Source of the DNA: an uncultured Ruminiclostridium sp.
Lineage (GTDB): Bacteria > Bacillota > Clostridia > Oscillospirales > Ruminococcaceae
DNA: 41,435 nucleotides
Direction: 5' to 3'
NCBI GenBank assembly: GCA_944386545.1
Contig: CALXBK010000003.1
Location: 1 to 41,435 of the forward strand
Made by a program: the position numbers and the translations under genes. Below the pieces are notes generated by a model. The model had not been told where the DNA came from. It did no database searches and saw only the letters and a program-made list of their open reading frames with translations. Shown here piece by piece: positions 1-7,471 of this stretch. Position 1 is the first letter of the stretch. The number at the start of each line of letters is the position of its first letter.

Positions 1-323
1 TTCAAGGCTTTTGGAGGATTTTATTAAAACACTGTAACCTCTGTTGAGAGGTCATAATTTACTGATATTCAAATCTGTATTTGTTATCTACATCTAATTA
101 TTCCAATTTATCTTTTTTATCGTATCACATTAACCCCTAAATTTCAACTCGAAAGGAGCAATCTATATCGAAAAAAGAACAATAAGCGGTCGTATCAGCC
201 GACAGCCGTACCAAGATATTTTTGCGTCATACCACGCAAAAGCCTAAAAAAATGTATTCTATCGCCATAGTGTTTACACTCCTTGTTAATATGCGGTTTA
301 ATTATTGTTTATTCTCGCCCGTA

Positions 324-352
324 TTTAATAAGGGGCTTGCCCCATCATTATA
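324..352 (+). repeat. Dispersed palindromic repeat, copy 1
   Basis: This short copy has ATAA, then the self-complementary core GGGGCTTGCCCC, then a right flank ending in CATTATA. It differs from the commonest form by one base (CCCCATC instead of CCCCGTC). It lies in non-coding DNA. Confidence 0.7.
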
Positions 353-488
353 CCATACAACACGCCTTAAATCAATAGTATTGTTCTCTCGTGTTATCCG
401 ATAGAATCTGTTGATATGTCAGCTAAAAATTAAAAGGGAATAATCATAAATCCTTCGACTTTTTATTTTTGCAAGATTTTAATAGCAT

Positions 489-519
489 ACCCCGATTGCA
501 CTTTGCATCCGGGGGTTTT
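489..519 (+). terminator. Terminator-like hairpin
   Basis: ACCCC-G-AT-TGCA (489-500) can pair with TGCA-TCC-GGGGGT (504-516) around a three-base loop, with internal mismatches, followed by TTTTCTT. This is a plausible rho-independent terminator for plus-strand transcription, possibly from a gene outside the window or from the small frame at 167-247. Confidence 0.45.
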
Positions 520-630
520 CTTATTCTATCCCGCACAGCAATGCGGTTTCTCACTCCATTCACCTCACCGGCAAAACCGTTTACTATTAGTAATATTACT
601 AACAGAAAATACGACTTAAGGCGTTTTTTC

Positions 631-659
631 TTGACAAATTATGCAAATCCTATCATAAT
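631..659 (+). promoter_or_regulatory. Sigma-A-type promoter upstream of ECF sigma gene
   Basis: TTGACA (631-636), a 17-base spacer, then CATAAT (654-659). The ECF sigma gene starts at 842, so the leader would be about 175 bases. A TATAAT at 803-808 lies nearer the gene but has no matching -35 at the right distance. Confidence 0.5.
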
Positions 660-841
660 AATATATGGAACTACAAGCAAACGCAAGTGCCGACGCTATA
701 TGACGTGATACAAGAACGGCTGTTACCCGAAAAGCGGTAAACTGCGGCGGGGCTCTTGCGTAATTTTTCAAAAATCATAAGGAATTATGTCCCTCTCATT
801 CGTATAATAGGTGAAGGGACCTTAAAACAGGAGGTAATCAC

Positions 842-1387
842 ATGGATAACGGTGCAAGTAGCTACCGCCGTTACCTTGAAGGTGATGAAAGCGCCTTTGA
901 CGAAATTATGAAGGAGCTGTTTTACCCGCTCGTATACTTTGTAAGCCGTTATGTGCATGATACCCATACAGCGGAGGATATTGCGATTGACTCCTTTTCG
1001 GAGCTTGTCGTACATAAGCACCGCTATAACTTCAAGGTTACACTGAAAACATATCTTTTTATGATAGGCAGAAGCCGTGCGATAGATTATTTAAGGCGTT
1101 GTAAAAAAATCACCGCACTCGATGATGCCGTAAATTTGTCTGACGACGCCAAAGAGCTTGAAGAAACGGTTATAACCAACGAGCGGCAGCGTGTAGTAAA
1201 CGCCGCCGTTGCGAGGCTTCCGCAGGAGATGAGCATGGCCGTACACCTTGTTTACTTTGAGGAGATGACCTACGAGCAGGCGGCAAGGGTTATGAAGAAA
1301 AACCGCAAGCAGGTGGACAATCTTCTGTACCGTGCCAAAAAGGAGCTTCGTGACATTTTAGGAGAGGAGGGTGAGCTGTTGCTATGA
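842..1387 (+). CDS. ECF-type RNA polymerase sigma factor
   Basis: This 181-residue protein has the two-domain layout of sigma-70 family ECF factors. Region 2 spans about residues 25-90 (FDEIMKELFYPLVYFVSRY, then DTHTAEDIAIDSFSEL, then TYLFMIGRSRAIDYLRR). Region 4 spans about residues 125-175, with the helix-turn-helix EEMTYEQAARVMKKNRKQVD followed by LLYRAKKELR. ECF factors direct RNA polymerase to a small regulon and are usually held by a membrane anti-sigma factor. The start has an AGGAGGT ribosome site. Its stop overlaps the next start as ATGA, so the two genes are translationally coupled. Its regulon is unknown, but the lipoprotein and serpin immediately downstream are obvious candidates. 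Confidence 0.9.
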   Translation: MDNGASSYRRYLEGDESAFDEIMKELFYPLVYFVSRYVHDTHTAEDIAIDSFSELVVHKHRYNFKVTLKTYLFMIGRSRAIDYLRRCKKITALDDAVNLSDDAKELEETVITNERQRVVNAAVARLPQEMSMAVHLVYFEEMTYEQAARVMKKNRKQVDNLLYRAKKELRDILGEEGELLL

Positions 1388-2037
1388 GAAATTTAGACGA
1401 ATGCAAAGCGGAAATTTTTCGCAGGAGCGAGGAACGGATAAAAAAGCGCAGACAGAATATCACCCGCACGCTCGCCGTTTGTCTGCCGCTGTGTGTTGTT
1501 GCCGCCGTTTGTGTAAACCTGATGCTCCTGCCGAGCGTCGAAGAAAACAGCAACGGTACAGCAGACTCATCAGTCTGTGCGTCCGATATTGACGAGAATA
1601 ATTCGCACAGCAGCAATGTCACCGAGGATGACTTGAACGGTGAAAACGTGTGTACCGAAAGCTCCCTCTGCACAAAGGAGCAATACTCGTCTGACGAGAA
1701 CGCCGAAAGCGGCTCGGTTTATTATATAACGGCACAAATAACCGGCATGGGCGCATCGGAGGGCTACCGGCTTAGCATAACCGAAGCCGATGAAGCACAG
1801 CGGCTGTTTGACATGATAGACGCACTTCTTGAAAACGCTGACAGCATTGATGAAAATTCTCAAGGAAACAGCGCGGGGAAAATGTACCTCATAACCTTTA
1901 CTTCAAGCGACGGTTACAGCGCTTCATATATCCTTGACGGCAGCATACTGAGAACAGCCTGTGATGACAGTACAGGCGTATCGCTCGGTAAACAGCAATT
2001 AACCGAGCTTAAGCAGGAGCTGCGCATATATGAATAA
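1384..2037 (+). CDS. Single-pass membrane protein, putative anti-sigma partner
   Basis: The 217-residue product has a basic cytoplasmic N-terminus (EERIKKRRQNITRTLAV), one membrane segment at about residues 28-49, and an acidic Ser/Asn/Glu-rich extracellular region. A C-terminal alpha/beta-looking domain follows (about 110-217). Overlap with the ECF sigma gene (ATGA) and the short N-terminal cytoplasmic tail fit an anti-sigma or co-regulator. I do not see a zinc-binding ZAS motif, so the anti-sigma role rests on position and topology alone. No terminator separates it from the lipoprotein gene, only a repeat copy. Confidence 0.6.
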   Translation: MRNLDECKAEIFRRSEERIKKRRQNITRTLAVCLPLCVVAAVCVNLMLLPSVEENSNGTADSSVCASDIDENNSHSSNVTEDDLNGENVCTESSLCTKEQYSSDENAESGSVYYITAQITGMGASEGYRLSITEADEAQRLFDMIDALLENADSIDENSQGNSAGKMYLITFTSSDGYSASYILDGSILRTACDDSTGVSLGKQQLTELKQELRIYE

Positions 2038-2070
2038 ACAACGCCTTTCATAACCGAGCGCAATTCATAG

Positions 2071-2104
2071 CAATTTCAATAAGGGGCTTGCCCCGTCATT
2101 ATAA
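2071..2104 (+). repeat. Dispersed palindromic repeat, copy 2
   Basis: TTTCAATAA, then the core GGGGCTTGCCCC, then GTCATTATA, the commonest form in this window. It lies in the 80-base gap between the putative anti-sigma gene and the lipoprotein gene. The ribosome site of the latter (AAAGGAGGG) begins right where the repeat ends. Confidence 0.8.
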
Positions 2105-2117
2105 AGGAGGGACTGTT

Positions 2118-2936
2118 ATGAAAAGGAAGAATATCACTCGCATTATCACAAGCCTTATACTCACCTTTTGCGTGATTGTGGCAACAACCGCCTGCGCCTC
2201 GCAGAATGTAAGCTCGCCACCTGCCGACGTCAGCGGTTACAGAGTTAAAATCGAAAATGCCGAGCATTTTTGCGAACAACCGAAAAGCATATATAACGCA
2301 GGAGAAGAGGTTATAATCAAAACCGAAATTCTTTGTGACGCTGCTCTTGAGGTTTTTGTTGATGGTGAAAGCATAGGAACGGGAAAGCCTGTAAAGACAG
2401 GTGAGAATTATACGCATAACGAATACCGTTTCACAATGCCAAGCCACAATGTAACCGTAACGGCAAGAACAGAACCGAATTTTTCACAAAAGCCGTCAAT
2501 GCCCGAAAATATGCCGGAGAGCTTTTCCTTTAAATTTACATGGAACTGTTACGGCACAAGCTTTTACGACAGCAGTACAGGAATACTTATAAAGGATACT
2601 CATAATACCGAAAAATATACGGCGACTTATTTCCTTTCACAGAAGGAGCTGTCACGGATATACGCCCTTATACAAAAGCTGGAAATAGAAAACTACCCGG
2701 ACTCGTACGATCCTCATGACGGCAAGCTCGCTTCAGATCCGTCCTTAACGCTGAGTATTTCAGTGCGTGCAGGTACATTTCAAAAGACCGTCACCGCCGC
2801 AAACATTGCCTACGCTTTTAATGCCGACAACGATGAGGGACAGGCTTTCCTCGATGTCTGCAACGAAATAATCACCGTTTTGACGGCGACCGATGAATGG
2901 AACTCTTTGCCCGAATACGAGTTTTTTTATCAGTAA
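2118..2936 (+). CDS. Putative lipoprotein with InlB B-repeat-like domain
   Basis: I choose the ATG at 2118, which follows AAAGGAGGG; an in-frame ATG at 2088 lies inside the repeat. The 272-residue protein begins with a signal peptide and a candidate lipidated cysteine, Cys26 (context ATTAC). Residues about 40-115 resemble the divergent InlB B-repeat fold (YNAGEEV, EVFVDGE, YRFTMPSHNVTVTA). The C-terminal half (about 135-272) is an unassigned domain starting FSFKFTWNCYG. The signal peptide is almost the same as that of the serpin encoded next. Probably surface-exposed and co-transcribed with the sigma and serpin genes. Function unknown. Confidence 0.65.
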   Translation: MKRKNITRIITSLILTFCVIVATTACASQNVSSPPADVSGYRVKIENAEHFCEQPKSIYNAGEEVIIKTEILCDAALEVFVDGESIGTGKPVKTGENYTHNEYRFTMPSHNVTVTARTEPNFSQKPSMPENMPESFSFKFTWNCYGTSFYDSSTGILIKDTHNTEKYTATYFLSQKELSRIYALIQKLEIENYPDSYDPHDGKLASDPSLTLSISVRAGTFQKTVTAANIAYAFNADNDEGQAFLDVCNEIITVLTATDEWNSLPEYEFFYQ

Positions 2937-2948
2937 GGAGGAGCTGTT

Positions 2949-4241
2949 ATGAAAAAGAAGAACATCAAACATATCATGACAAGCCTTATACTCACCTTTT
3001 CCGTGATTGTAGGAACAACCGCCTGCGCCTCGCAGAATGTAAGCTCGCACAGCAGCGACCTTGTAAAGCCTGTAAAATCACAAAATCTTATGGAGGGCGT
3101 TACTGCCAAAAAGGTTGACGCTTTGACAAAGCTGGACGAGGAAAACCAAGACGTTGCCAATTTCGCGGTAAGGCTTTTCAAGGCAAGCGAGCAAGACGGA
3201 CAAAACACGCTGATTTCACCCGTTTCCGTATTATGCGCACTTGCGATGACGGCGAACGGCGCGCAGGGCGAAACTCTCGCCCAGATGGAAAGCGTGCTTG
3301 GTATGCCGACAGATAAGCTCAATCTCTATGTTTACAGCTATATGAAAAAGCTACCGCAAAACGAGGATTACAAGCTCAGTATTGCAAATTCGATATGGTT
3401 TAAGGACGATGAACGCTTTAAGGTAAATACTGATTTTCTTCAAACCAACGCCGACTATTACAGCGCCGAGCTGTACAAATCCGTATTTGACAACACGACG
3501 GTCGGTGAAATTAACGATTGGGTAAACAAAAACACCGACGGAATGATCCCGATGATACTGAATGAAATTCCGCCCCAAGCTGTAATGTATCTTATAAACG
3601 CTCTCGCCTTTGACGCACAGTGGGAGAAGATTTACAGCACAAGCGACATTTCGGAAAGAGAATTTACCTGCGAAAACGGGGAAAAACAGCTTGCCGAATT
3701 TATGTACAGCACCGAGGGAAGCTACCTTGAGGACGAGAATGCGACAGGCTTTATAAAGTATTACAAGGACAGGAAATACGCCTTTGCGGCATTGCTCCCC
3801 AAAGAGGTCATCGGCATATCTCAGTATGTTGCCTCGCTTGACGGCAAGGCGCTGCACAGCCTGTTATCATCGCCTGAGGCAGAAGCTGTAAATGCGGCGA
3901 TACCGAAATTCACAACGGAATATTCGGGCGAACTGTCAGAGATACTCGCCAAAATGGGAATGACCGACGCATTCAGTTCGGAGGCGGCAGACCTCAGCGC
4001 TCTCGGAAGCTATGACGGCGCAAATCTTTGCATCAACAGAGTTATCCACAAAACCTTTATCTCGGTTGATGAAAAAGGCACTAAGGCGGGAGCTGTAACA
4101 GCTATTGAAGTTAACAGTAAAGCGGAAGAAATCATACAGCCGAAAACGGTATATCTTGACAGACCGTTTGTGTATATGCTGATAGACTGCGAAAACAACA
4201 TTCCGATTTTTATCGGAACACTTACGAGCCTTAACAAATAA
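2949..4241 (+). CDS. Serpin-family serine protease inhibitor, putative lipoprotein
   Basis: A 430-residue protein with a signal peptide and candidate lipidated Cys26, then a serpin fold from about residue 60. Seen: NTLISPVSVLCALAM (87-101), INALAFDAQWE (216-226), the hinge DEKGTKAGAVTA (374-385) and the C-terminal DRPFVYMLI (404-412). Serpins trap proteases by suicide cleavage in the reactive loop. Counting 15 residues from Gly377 puts P1 at Lys391; counting back from DRPF as in alpha-1-antitrypsin puts it at Ile395. The loop is four residues longer than antitrypsin's, so specificity (trypsin-like or elastase-like) is open. The small-residue hinge suggests an inhibitory serpin. Start ATG follows GGAGG, 12 bases after the lipoprotein stop. 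Likely anchored outside the cell and protecting it from gut proteases. Confidence 0.92.
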   Translation: MKKKNIKHIMTSLILTFSVIVGTTACASQNVSSHSSDLVKPVKSQNLMEGVTAKKVDALTKLDEENQDVANFAVRLFKASEQDGQNTLISPVSVLCALAMTANGAQGETLAQMESVLGMPTDKLNLYVYSYMKKLPQNEDYKLSIANSIWFKDDERFKVNTDFLQTNADYYSAELYKSVFDNTTVGEINDWVNKNTDGMIPMILNEIPPQAVMYLINALAFDAQWEKIYSTSDISEREFTCENGEKQLAEFMYSTEGSYLEDENATGFIKYYKDRKYAFAALLPKEVIGISQYVASLDGKALHSLLSSPEAEAVNAAIPKFTTEYSGELSEILAKMGMTDAFSSEAADLSALGSYDGANLCINRVIHKTFISVDEKGTKAGAVTAIEVNSKAEEIIQPKTVYLDRPFVYMLIDCENNIPIFIGTLTSLNK

Positions 4242-4256
4242 CAGGAAAATATAAAA

Positions 4257-4290
4257 ACAGGCGGCAGAGCTTTTGCCGCCTGTTATTTTG
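4257..4290. terminator. Bidirectional terminator between convergent genes
   Basis: ACAGGCGGCA (4257-4266) pairs perfectly with TGCCGCCTGT (4274-4283) around a seven-base loop. T-rich sequence follows on the plus side and A-rich sequence precedes it, so it can end both the serpin transcript and the convergent thioesterase transcript. Confidence 0.85.
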
Positions 4291-4307
4291 CCGTAATACC
4301 TTTTGTT

Positions 4308-4793
4308 TTAATCTATAAACTTTTTCACAAGAGGCTCGCCGCCCATAGCCCGCACCGCCTCGCTTACGGACTGTCTGCCGTTAAGAAGCATCAGCTTTGA
4401 TGTGCCGTGAGCAAGCAGTCTGCCGTTCTCGTCGGTGGCTGTTGCTTCGCACAGGCAAATGCTTCTGCCGACCTTTACGGATCTGCCCTCTGCGATAATC
4501 ATTCCGCCGCTTGCCATTGACAGATTATTCACGCTGACATCGACAGAGGTAAAGCCTGCGTCCTCGTCAAGCTCGCAGTAAGCCGCCCAGTAAGCCGCCG
4601 TATCTATTGCGGAGGCATACACTCCCCCGTGAAGCGTACCAAACGGGTTTAAATGCTTTTCTTCAAGCCTTACGATTATTTTTGAATATCCCTTTTTAAG
4701 CTCGCAGACCTCGATATTAAGCAATTTAAAATAAGGGCTTGCGTTGATAAGCGTGAGAAGCTGTTCAATGTGCTTTGGATTTACGGTTTTCAT
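4308..4793 (-). CDS. PaaI-family hotdog thioesterase
   Basis: The 161-residue protein matches the hotdog-fold acyl-CoA thioesterase family (PaaI/YbgC type). The diagnostic segment NPFGTLHGGVYASAIDTA (about 49-66) carries the HGG motif and the downstream acidic residue used in catalysis. These enzymes hydrolyse acyl- or aryl-CoA thioesters in the cytoplasm; the substrate here cannot be told. The ATG at 4793 has a GGAGG site. It is a single-gene unit ended by the shared terminator toward the serpin gene. Confidence 0.85.
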   Translation of the reverse strand: MKTVNPKHIEQLLTLINASPYFKLLNIEVCELKKGYSKIIVRLEEKHLNPFGTLHGGVYASAIDTAAYWAAYCELDEDAGFTSVDVSVNNLSMASGGMIIAEGRSVKVGRSICLCEATATDENGRLLAHGTSKLMLLNGRQSVSEAVRAMGGEPLVKKFID

Positions 4794-5018
4794 TTTGTTC
4801 CTCCGTGCCCGTTTTTTCGTTAAAAATCATAGCATACAGATCTCGGTTTTGTCAAGCAGATATAATCGGGCGTCATTAATCCTTCCCATCGCCGCAGTCG
4901 GTTAAAAGCTCCTGTATCACGCCCACTGAAAAATTAACTGCTTTTTATTTTTCGATGATTGTCACTATTGATTAAACCGACATTTTATACTAAAATAAAT
5001 ATCGTTATTTGTCATATT

Positions 5019-5046
5019 TTGACACAGGGAAATAATATAATACAAT
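5019..5046 (+). promoter_or_regulatory. Sigma-A-type promoter with no gene downstream
   Basis: TTGACA (5019-5024), a 16-base spacer, then TACAAT (5041-5046). Transcription from about 5053 would meet the terminator at 5133-5165 after about 110 bases. Confidence 0.5.
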
Positions 5047-5052
5047 ATCTCA

Positions 5053-5165
5053 GCGATTTTATTTTCAGGTGCGTGCCGGTGAGAATACTTATATTCTCTA
5101 TAGAAGCAAATCTCACGGCAAAGCTCAGTAAATCGGGAGAGCATTTTTGCTCTCCCGAAATTTTT
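5053..5165 (+). ncRNA. Candidate small non-coding RNA
   Basis: A short unit bounded by a good promoter and a strong terminator. Inside, GAGAATA (5081-5087) and TATTCTC (5092-5098) form a tight 7-bp hairpin. GCC-G-GTGAGA (5075-5084) could instead pair with TCTCACGGC (5111-5119), so two structures compete. I do not recognise an Rfam family. It might also act as a leader for something lost. No ribosome site plus start codon of note is present. Confidence 0.35.
5133..5165 (+). terminator. Strong intrinsic terminator
   Basis: TCGGGAGAGCA (5133-5143) pairs perfectly with TGCTCTCCCGA (5148-5158) around TTTT, followed by AATTTTT. On the minus strand the hairpin lacks a T-run, so it would only weakly end the epimerase transcript. 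Confidence 0.8.
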
Positions 5166-5172
5166 ATGCATA

Positions 5173-5203
5173 TTTTCAATAAGGGGCTTACCCCGTCATT
5201 ATA
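5173..5203 (+). repeat. Dispersed palindromic repeat, copy 3
   Basis: TTTTCAATAA, the core with one change (GGGGCTTACCCC), then GTCATTATA. It lies four bases beyond the stop codon of the epimerase-like gene and just after the terminator at 5133-5165. Confidence 0.75.
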
Positions 5204-5206
5204 TTG

Positions 5207-6226
5207 CTATTTTTCAAACTGTATTTTTCCTGTTGCTTTAAGCCACAGCATTGTATCTTTGACGGTTTTATAAATGTTACGGCAGTTATAGCCAAGCTCC
5301 GTGCGCGCTTTTTGATTTGAAAAGACGGAGTTTGAAGCAAGGACAAAAAGGGAGTATTTCGTGTACAGCGGGGGCTGTCCGAGAAGCTCGTAATACTTTT
5401 CGCTGAGAGAAGCAGTCGCCTTTGCAAGCCACATCGGGAGCATAACGCTTATCTTTTTTCTGCCCGTCACCTCAGCGGCAATATCAAGAAGCTGCTTTAC
5501 CTCAACATATCTGTTTGAGAGAATATAGCACTCGCCTGCCCTGCCGTTGTCGCAGGCGCTTATGACGCCCTTTGCGACATCTCTTGCGTCAACAAAGTCA
5601 TAGCCGCCTTTTACGCACGCTTTGAGCCTGCCGTTTGCAAAATCGGCAAAAAGCTGTGTTAAATGGCTTCCCGTATAATCGTACGGTCCTATTATGCCCG
5701 ACGGGTGAAGTATGCAGGCGTTAAGCCCGCGTTCTCTCACGGCTCTCAGCACGAAATCAGCCGCTATTGCCTTAGTTTTTGCGTACTGCCCGTTTACCGT
5801 TTTCGGTGAAAAGTCTGAGATTTCCGTCATCAGCTCGCCCTGCGGCTTTTCGGGAATTGCGTGGACACTGCTTACATAAACGAGCTTGCCGCCCTTTCTG
5901 AGCGTCATTTTTACAATGTTTTTCGTGCCGTTCACATTCACATCGTACACGGTCTGATTTCGTTTTGTTTTTATATAAACAACGGCGGCGCAATGAATGA
6001 CAAAAAGCTCGCAGTTTTCCGTACCCTCAAAAATTCCGCCGAGCGTCTGCGGCTGTGTGACATCTCCCCTGTATACTTTACAGCTGAGATTTTTTAAAGC
6101 CTCGCCGCTGTCACAGGGCAACAGCAAAGCTCTTATCTCGCCTGCGCCGATTTTTGAAAGCCGTCTTACAATGTTGTTGCCTAAAAATCCCGATGCTCCC
6201 GTTACGATATAAACCCTTTTGTCCAT
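5207..6226 (-). CDS. NAD-dependent epimerase/dehydratase-family protein
   Basis: I choose the ATG at 6226 because AAGGAGCG lies just before it; the longer frame reaches 6286 without a ribosome site. The 339-residue protein is an extended short-chain dehydrogenase. The Rossmann glycine motif is TGASGFLG (about residues 9-16), the middle has VYVSSVHAIP, and the catalytic Tyr-Lys pair is in QYAKTKA. Such enzymes act on nucleotide sugars, dihydroflavonol-like ketones or sterol-like substrates using NAD(P). The substrate is not evident and no sugar-pathway neighbours are present. It lies downstream of the zinc-ribbon gene but is separated from it by a terminator. Confidence 0.85.
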   Translation of the reverse strand: MDKRVYIVTGASGFLGNNIVRRLSKIGAGEIRALLLPCDSGEALKNLSCKVYRGDVTQPQTLGGIFEGTENCELFVIHCAAVVYIKTKRNQTVYDVNVNGTKNIVKMTLRKGGKLVYVSSVHAIPEKPQGELMTEISDFSPKTVNGQYAKTKAIAADFVLRAVRERGLNACILHPSGIIGPYDYTGSHLTQLFADFANGRLKACVKGGYDFVDARDVAKGVISACDNGRAGECYILSNRYVEVKQLLDIAAEVTGRKKISVMLPMWLAKATASLSEKYYELLGQPPLYTKYSLFVLASNSVFSNQKARTELGYNCRNIYKTVKDTMLWLKATGKIQFEK

Positions 6227-6361
6227 AAAGTACGCTCCTTTTCCGTTTATTGAATTTAACTCTGATAAAACCGATTTCCCCCTCACCGTTACTGAATAGG
6301 GAGTATACTTTTATTATAATTCATAACTGTGAATTATTCATGAACAAGCTGTAACAAGAAC

Positions 6362-6388
6362 AAAAAAACGCCGCAGAAAACTGCGGCG
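6362..6388 (-). terminator. Terminator of the zinc-ribbon gene
   Basis: CGCCGCAG (6369-6376) pairs with CTGCGGCG (6381-6388) around AAAA. Read on the minus strand, the stem is followed by a run of seven T. It separates the zinc-ribbon gene from the downstream epimerase gene. Confidence 0.85.
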
Positions 6389-6409
6389 GTAATTATGTAT
6401 GAGGTTTTA

Positions 6410-7165
6410 TTACTTATCAAGAATAAACCTGAACTTTCCGATAAGAGGAAGCGCTCTTGCTTTTCCCTTAGCGGCATTCATAAGACCTGCAACAACAACC
6501 AAAACAGGAACAGCCATAAAGATAATCTGTAAGAACCATGCCACGAGGGTGGAAACAATCATTCCGGCAGTATCGCTTGAATAAAGGCTGCCGCTGTACA
6601 TTCCCCAGTAGATTGCGTGCTGAATCCAGCCGACAATCGTACCCGAGATAATCATGCAGATAAGCACGCCGAAGAAGGCGGTAAATACCTGTGAAAGGTG
6701 ATACTGAAGATACTTTGACTCCTTAGCCATAATGCAGGGAGCTACCATAACGCCCGCAAAGATAAACAGAGTGAAGAATGTTCCGTTTGTAAACGAATCA
6801 AAAAGCCATACAAAGAATATGTAGCCTAAAACCGCACAGTAAGCAAGAATTGAAAGCGCCTTTCCTTTGGCAATGTCAGCGGGATCAATCGTTGCAGTTA
6901 TATCCTTAGTATTGCAGAGCTTCTGAAAGAATGAAGGTCCTTGACGCACATACGGCGGGGGAGCATACTGCTGCTGACCGGGCTGCTGTGCATACTGCTG
7001 AGGTGCAGGCTGCTGTACGTACTGCTGAGGTGCAGGCTGCTGAACAGGCTGAGGTATCTGCTGAGGTACGGGCTGAGGTGCAGCCGCACCTATGCTTGCG
7101 CCGCACTTTGCGCAAAAGGCAACGCCATCATTATTCTGGCTGCCGCATTTAGGACAAAAAGACAT
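6410..7165 (-). CDS. Zinc-ribbon, multi-pass membrane protein
   Basis: The 251-residue protein starts with a zinc ribbon (CPKCG at 4-8, CAKCG at 18-22). A Pro/Gln-rich linker follows (about 27-75, repeats of QQPAPQQY). After that come about four hydrophobic segments with Yip1/DUF4870-like character between about residues 103 and 235. Proteins of this layout are common in Clostridia and mostly unstudied; a role in membrane organisation is only a guess. The ATG has an AGGAGG site and is preceded by a perfect consensus promoter (7282-7310), so it is probably well expressed. Low-complexity frames on the opposite strand are shadows of the linker. Confidence 0.75.
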   Translation of the reverse strand: MSFCPKCGSQNNDGVAFCAKCGASIGAAAPQPVPQQIPQPVQQPAPQQYVQQPAPQQYAQQPGQQQYAPPPYVRQGPSFFQKLCNTKDITATIDPADIAKGKALSILAYCAVLGYIFFVWLFDSFTNGTFFTLFIFAGVMVAPCIMAKESKYLQYHLSQVFTAFFGVLICMIISGTIVGWIQHAIYWGMYSGSLYSSDTAGMIVSTLVAWFLQIIFMAVPVLVVVAGLMNAAKGKARALPLIGKFRFILDK

Positions 7166-7281
7166 AAATATTTCCTCCTGGAATAAATTATTTTACGACA
7201 ACACCCGCGATGACACCGATGTTAAAAAATGTCGCTTAGTAACGGTAATGTGATTGTAAAAGCCACAAAATTACCACATTA

Positions 7282-7310
7282 ATTATACACCCTTTAAAAA
7301 ATAATGTCAA
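7282..7310 (-). promoter_or_regulatory. Perfect sigma-A promoter for zinc-ribbon gene
   Basis: Read on the minus strand: TTGACA (7310-7305), a 17-base spacer, TATAAT (7287-7282). The leader to the ATG at 7165 is about 110 bases. Confidence 0.85.
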
Positions 7311-7337
7311 TACTACAAGGAAAAACTTTTAAAGATA

Positions 7338-7366
7338 TTTACACACAGCAAAAAAAGATGTATAAT
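7338..7366 (+). promoter_or_regulatory. Sigma-A promoter for radical SAM gene
   Basis: TTTACA (7338-7343), a 17-base spacer, TATAAT (7361-7366). It is back to back with the minus-strand promoter at 7282-7310. The long repeat copy starts five bases downstream, so it would lie within the leader RNA. Confidence 0.75.
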
Positions 7367-7370
7367 CAGC

Positions 7371-7453
7371 TTATAACTTAGGCAAGATGTCCCCCGCCTT
7401 TAAGGCGGCGGCTTGCCACGTTGAATGACGGGGCAAGCCCCTTATTGAAATTA
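7371..7453 (-). repeat. Dispersed palindromic repeat, copy 4 (long form)
   Basis: Read on the minus strand this starts with TTTCAATAA, the core GGGGCTTGCCCC and GTCATTCAACGTGGC. It continues with a second palindrome (GCCGCC-TTAAA-GGCGG) and ends GCCTAAGTTATA. The long form at 34473-34590 shares both ends but carries an extra internal segment. It occupies most of the 5' leader of the radical SAM gene. Confidence 0.75.
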
Positions 7454-7471
7454 TGACAAGGTGTTTTTGAT

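Larger units (their letters stand above)
1..840. other. AT-rich intergenic region without a convincing gene
   Basis: I see no gene of normal length here. Contents: a 26-codon frame at 167-247 with a good ribosome site (AAAGGAG at 152-158) but an ATC where the start should be; one copy of the dispersed palindromic repeat (324-352); a terminator-like hairpin (489-519); and a sigma-A-type promoter (631-659). The short frames starting at 222 and 469 run through the repeat or the hairpin and look accidental. The 26-codon frame may be a remnant of a lost gene. Confidence 0.6.
4794..5206. other. Intergenic region with a candidate small RNA unit
   Basis: There is no convincing protein gene. The region holds the thioesterase ribosome site, a plus-strand promoter (5019-5046), a hairpin-rich stretch ended by a terminator (5133-5165), and a repeat copy (5173-5203). 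A 104-codon frame starting at 4959 crosses all of these and resembles no known protein. Confidence 0.5.

Noticed and set aside
4959..5273. A 104-codon plus-strand frame
   Set aside because: It crosses a promoter, a terminator and a repeat copy and ends inside the epimerase gene; it has no family resemblance.
6898..7186. Several overlapping frames on both strands rich in Ser, Ala, Leu or Cys
   Set aside because: They are shadows of the Pro/Gln-rich repeat linker of the zinc-ribbon protein, which has a promoter, ribosome site and terminator of its own.
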